Positions 8,004-9,614 of a stretch of DNA of 9,614 nt are shown in pieces (position 1 is the first letter of the stretch; every line of letters begins with the position of its first letter). This DNA comes from Desulfobulbaceae bacterium. Its GTDB lineage: Bacteria > Desulfobacterota > Desulfobulbia > Desulfobulbales > SURF-16. The position numbers were made by a program, and so were the translations under genes. Location: assembly GCA_024763495.1 (NCBI GenBank), contig JANTFJ010000071.1, forward strand, positions 1 through 9,614. The letters are read 5' to 3'. The notes beneath the pieces were generated by a model. The model made no database searches. It was not told the origin of the DNA and worked only from the letters and a program-made list of their open reading frames with translations.

Positions 8004-8709
8004 TATAATATTACCTGAAAAAATTAATCGGCTTATTGGCCGCGCCATGGGTGATTACAAGATGCTTGCTGACGGCGATCATGTCCTGGTCGCGGTATCA
8101 GGCGGCATTGACAGCCTGGTTCTGGCTGCTGTGCTTAATTCCTGGCGGCACAAAGCCCCGATAGATTACTCAGTCCGCGCGATTTACCTTGACATGGGCT
8201 TTGCTCCGGCTGACGCTGCCCTGGTCACCAACCAGCTGAACCGGCTTGGAATCCCGCTTTTAACCGAAAAACTGACCATACCTGAAGTCAGGAAAAAACA
8301 GGAAAACTGCTGCTATGTCTGCGCCAGGAAAAGGAGAAACAAACTCTTTGACATCGCAAGGGAAAAAAATTTCAGTAAACTGGCCATGGGACATCATAAG
8401 GATGATATTATAGAAACTTTTTTTATTAATCTTATGTACAGCGGCAATTTAAGCACCATGGTGCCGAGCCAGCAACTTTTTGACGGGAAACTTACCGTAA
8501 TCCGTCCCCTGGCCTGTCTGGAAAAAAATCAAATTATCGACCTGGGGCAACAACTTAAACTGCGGGCCGTTACATCCTGTCCTCTGGCCGGAAACTCAAA
8601 ACGTAAGGCAATCAGAAAATTGCTGGATAATATTTATGGACAGGATAAAAAAATCAAGGCCAGTATCTTTGCGGCCCTGGGCAATGTCCGCCGGGAATAT
8701 CTTTTATGA
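7993..8709 (+). CDS. TtcA-family PP-loop tRNA-thiolation-like enzyme
   Basis: This is a 238-residue soluble ATP pyrophosphatase of the TtcA/TilS N-type group. TtcA itself adenylates C32 of certain tRNAs and replaces the oxygen with sulfur to give 2-thiocytidine, using a [4Fe-4S] cluster. The PP-loop is SGGIDS (36-41). A Cys cluster CCYVC (C106, C107, C110) supplies the family's CxxC, and TSCPLAG (C196) the likely third cluster ligand. GHHKDDIIETFF (133-144) and IRPLACLEK (170-178) match conserved TtcA segments. It is shorter than E. coli TtcA (about 311 residues), mainly at the C-terminus, and may be a TtcA-like paralogue with another substrate. Its ATG lies inside the end of the helicase gene (ATGACAAGTAA), with only a weak GAG 13 bases upstream, which suggests translational coupling. 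The pairing with a DNA helicase rather than a tRNA or sulfur gene is unusual. Family assignment is firm; substrate is not. Confidence 0.9.
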   Translation: MTSNIILPEKINRLIGRAMGDYKMLADGDHVLVAVSGGIDSLVLAAVLNSWRHKAPIDYSVRAIYLDMGFAPADAALVTNQLNRLGIPLLTEKLTIPEVRKKQENCCYVCARKRRNKLFDIAREKNFSKLAMGHHKDDIIETFFINLMYSGNLSTMVPSQQLFDGKLTVIRPLACLEKNQIIDLGQQLKLRAVTSCPLAGNSKRKAIRKLLDNIYGQDKKIKASIFAALGNVRREYLL

Positions 8710-8720
8710 GTAACTACTCA
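8707..8720. repeat. Short palindrome over the stop codon
   Basis: TGAGTA-AC-TACTCA is a perfect 6-bp inverted repeat with a 2-bp centre that begins at the stop codon of the TtcA-like gene. It has no GC-rich stem and no T-run, so it is not a convincing terminator. TACTCAC (8715-8721) recurs at 9085-9091, before the second repeat arm, so it probably marks the edge of the repeat element downstream. Confidence 0.4.
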
Positions 8721-8760
8721 CGGGCTAAGTGCCGGAACATCGCAAACCCCCTCATTGTAA

Positions 8761-8826
8761 CTGTTTACAGGGTACCGGAGATTTTTGCGATCAGTCTGGC
8801 GTAGCGTATTAGTCATACGGTAAACG
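8761..8826 (+). repeat. Left arm of inverted palindromic repeat pair
   Basis: This segment matches the reverse complement of about 9121-9184. Two blocks are exact: ACCGGAGATTTTTGC (8774-8788 against 9156-9170) and GTATTAGTCATACG (8806-8819 against 9127-9140), separated by 17 and 15 bases. Both arms also end in similar 10-mers (CTGTTTACAG here, CAGTAAACTG at 9175-9184). The inner part contains a small hairpin, CGTAT-TAGTC-ATACG. An 8-bp pair ATCGCAAA (8739-8746) / TTTGCGAT (8784-8791) adds another inverted repeat. Confidence 0.7.
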
Positions 8827-8834
8827 TTCACCAG
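8820..8834 (-). repeat. Copy of dispersed CTGGTGAACG(N)TTAC motif
   Basis: The minus strand reads CTGGTGAACGTTTAC, directly beside the left palindromic arm. It is inverted relative to the copies at 2729 and 8975. Confidence 0.6.
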
Positions 8835-8911
8835 CACCTCACGGAGTCGGAGTTTATGCCCTGTTTTTAAGGGTGCTTACCTCTTTGCCCATTTCAGCCT
8901 GCTTGAATAGC

Positions 8912-8946
8912 ACCAGTATGCTGCGCAGGCACTGGTAAACGCTTAG
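8912..8946 (+). repeat. Palindrome joined to a variant motif copy
   Basis: ACCAGT (8912-8917) and ACTGGT (8931-8936) are perfect inverted arms around an inner palindrome CTGCGCAG (8921-8928). The right arm runs into CTGGTAAACGCTTAG (8932-8946), which matches CTGGTGAACGCTTAC at 13 of 15 positions. Confidence 0.5.
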
Positions 8947-8974
8947 AGACTTAAATATTGCAAAGATTTACTCC

Positions 8975-8989
8975 CTGGTGAACGGTTAC
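8975..8989 (+). repeat. Copy of dispersed CTGGTGAACG(N)TTAC motif
   Basis: CTGGTGAACGGTTAC, followed by GCTTTTTTG. The T-rich tail after TTAC resembles those after the copies near 143 and 8880. Confidence 0.6.
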
Positions 8990-9100
8990 GCTTTTTTGTA
9001 CCAACTTCTTTCTTGCCCTAAATTATTTTGCACATTAATATTCAATTAGTTCTACTTTTAGAAGCAGCTGAATTATAGGGAAATTACTCACAGAGCACTG

Positions 9101-9184
9101 ATTTTTTTCACGATCAGTCCGGCTTACGTATGACTAATACACTGCGCCGCCCCTGGCAAAAATCTCCGGTCGGACAGTAAACTG
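9101..9184 (-). repeat. Right arm of inverted palindromic repeat pair
   Basis: The segment 9121-9184 is the inverted partner of 8761-8826. The preceding 9101-9131 is also a direct-orientation relative of 8781-8809 (both contain ATTTTT and CGATCAGT, then GTAT). The right unit is therefore itself palindromic, centred on GTAT-GACTA-ATAC (9128-9140), with arms running out to A/T runs at 9102-9108 and 9158-9162. It could form a long imperfect hairpin or cruciform. It ends where the downstream reading frame begins. Confidence 0.65.
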
Positions 9185-9265
9185 AAAAAAACATCAAGAT
9201 TTCTCGCGGTTGATTACCTTACCAGGGACGATGTTTTTTTCTGGCTGAATGATCTTGAGGGATAA
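9182..9265 (+). pseudogene. Beheaded reading frame after the repeat element
   Basis: After the repeat arm ends (about 9184), one frame reads as protein-like sequence: KKTSRFLAVDYLTRDD then VFFWLNDLEG, stop TAA at 9263-9265. Upstream of 9182 the frame runs into repeat DNA (in-frame TGA at 9131-9133), and the frame contains no ATG, GTG or TTG start. The stop overlaps the next start as TAATG. The simplest reading is the 3' remnant of a gene whose start was lost when the repeat inserted or recombined. It could also be one gene with the 46-codon ORF, split by a frameshift. The family is not recognised. Confidence 0.35.
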
Positions 9266-9405
9266 TGCCTGGGCTGCGCAAAGAACTTTCAGAGCTTGTC
9301 CGGCAGAATGTTCTGGCCTACAACCCGGTAACAGCCGAGTATATGATCCAGGGCCGCAGCATGGAGCATGGCCTGCATATGTTTGTGGAGATGATGGATG
9401 AATAA
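9265..9405 (+). CDS. Small hypothetical protein, 46 residues
   Basis: The frame runs from ATG 9265 to TAA 9405 with a GAGGG ribosome site at 9257-9261, only three bases before the start. The protein is mostly polar and helical in look (MPGLRKELSELVRQN near the start, then EYMIQGRSMEHGLHMF). No known domain is recognised. Its start overlaps the stop of the preceding frame (TAATG) and its end overlaps the next gene by 8 bases (ATGAATAA), so three frames are tightly coupled. It may be an accessory protein for the AAA gene, or the C-terminal piece of a broken gene. Confidence 0.45.
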   Translation: MPGLRKELSELVRQNVLAYNPVTAEYMIQGRSMEHGLHMFVEMMDE

Positions 9406-9614
9406 AAAATCTTTAAAGAAAAGACCACGTTTTTTTAATACTGCCGGGCCCTGTGTGCCGGGCAAACATTATATGATTGACAAAAACTATCGTTTTACTG
9501 GTGTCCAAGAGCTTATTGACCAGGAACGCTATTTCATCCTCCACGCTCCCCGGCAGACCGGCAAAACCACGGCTATTCTTCAGCTGGCGGATGAGCTGAA
9601 CAGTCAGGATGATT
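9398..9614 (+). CDS. AAA-like ATP-binding protein, 5' part only
   Basis: The first 72 codons are present; the gene runs off the window. The start has a good GGAG site (9387-9390), seven bases upstream. RFFNTAGPCVPGKHYMI (11-27) followed by YFILHAPRQTGKTTAI (45-60) is the N-terminus typical of a family of stand-alone AAA-type ATP-binding proteins, usually about 500 residues, common in anaerobic bacteria and often found beside mobile or repeat DNA. The Walker A is APRQTGKT (50-57). The Walker B and the rest lie outside, so activity cannot be judged. The function of the family is not established to my knowledge. Confidence 0.85.
   Translation, partial: MNKKSLKKRPRFFNTAGPCVPGKHYMIDKNYRFTGVQELIDQERYFILHAPRQTGKTTAILQLADELNSQDD

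Larger units (their letters stand above)
8710..9133. other. Gene-free, repeat-rich intergenic region
   Basis: About 420 bases without any supportable gene on either strand. It holds two related palindromic repeats in inverted orientation, three copies of the CTGGTGAACGNTTAC motif or variants, a palindromic stretch around 8912-8936 and an AT-rich core (about 9001-9085) with a small TTCTA/TAGAA hairpin at 9050-9063. The base composition of the core is clearly more AT-rich than the flanking genes. Confidence 0.7.

Noticed and set aside
7993..8709. DndC-type DNA phosphorothioation enzyme
   Set aside because: The PP-loop context, GHHKDDIIET and the CxxC plus third Cys fit TtcA, not the PAPS-reductase-like DndC; no other Dnd genes are present.
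9185..9240. Perfect 11-bp inverted repeat AAAAAAACATC / GATGTTTTTTT as a terminator or operator
   Set aside because: The stem is A/T-rich with a 34-base loop, and both arms are codons (Lys-Lys-Thr-Ser and Asp-Val-Phe) of a protein-like frame, so coincidence is likely.
8710..9264. CRISPR array
   Set aside because: The repeats are inverted and irregularly spaced, with no constant direct repeat and spacer pattern.

Overview
The window reads as part of a bacterial chromosome with four protein-coding genes, all on the + strand, and repeat-rich intergenic DNA. The protein styles (a two-HMA copper ATPase, a TtcA-like PP-loop enzyme, an 'RFFNTAGPC...APRQTGKTT' AAA protein) and the palindromic repeats suggest a deltaproteobacterial (Desulfobacterota-like) anaerobe. 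That placement is inference from sequence style only; no rRNA or tRNA gene is present to support it.

Layout. 1-187: no gene, but a nested inverted repeat. 221-2668: a complete Cu(I)-exporting P1B ATPase (CopA) with two N-terminal metal-binding domains. 2669-2813: a spacer with one copy of a dispersed repeat motif and a possible promoter. 2814-8003: a 1729-residue protein joining a DEDD-type exonuclease-like domain, a cysteine cluster, a RecQ (SF2) helicase and a UvrD/Rep-type (SF1) helicase. 7993-8709: a TtcA-family PP-loop ATP pyrophosphatase whose start codon lies inside the end of the helicase gene (11-base overlap). 8710-about 9184: no gene, but an inverted pair of palindromic repeats and several copies of a short motif. 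9182-9405: a beheaded reading frame ending in TAATG, which starts a 46-codon ORF. 9398-9614: the start of an AAA-like ATP-binding protein cut by the window edge.

Working together. CopA is a self-contained metal-homeostasis gene separated by 145 bp from what follows. The giant helicase and the TtcA-like enzyme are almost certainly co-transcribed and translationally coupled. This is the most interesting unit in the window: a nuclease/double-helicase machine paired with an enzyme type known to thiolate nucleic-acid bases. Whether the pairing is functional cannot be decided from one genome. The last three reading frames overlap one another and look like a second small operon whose 5' end was replaced by the repeat element.
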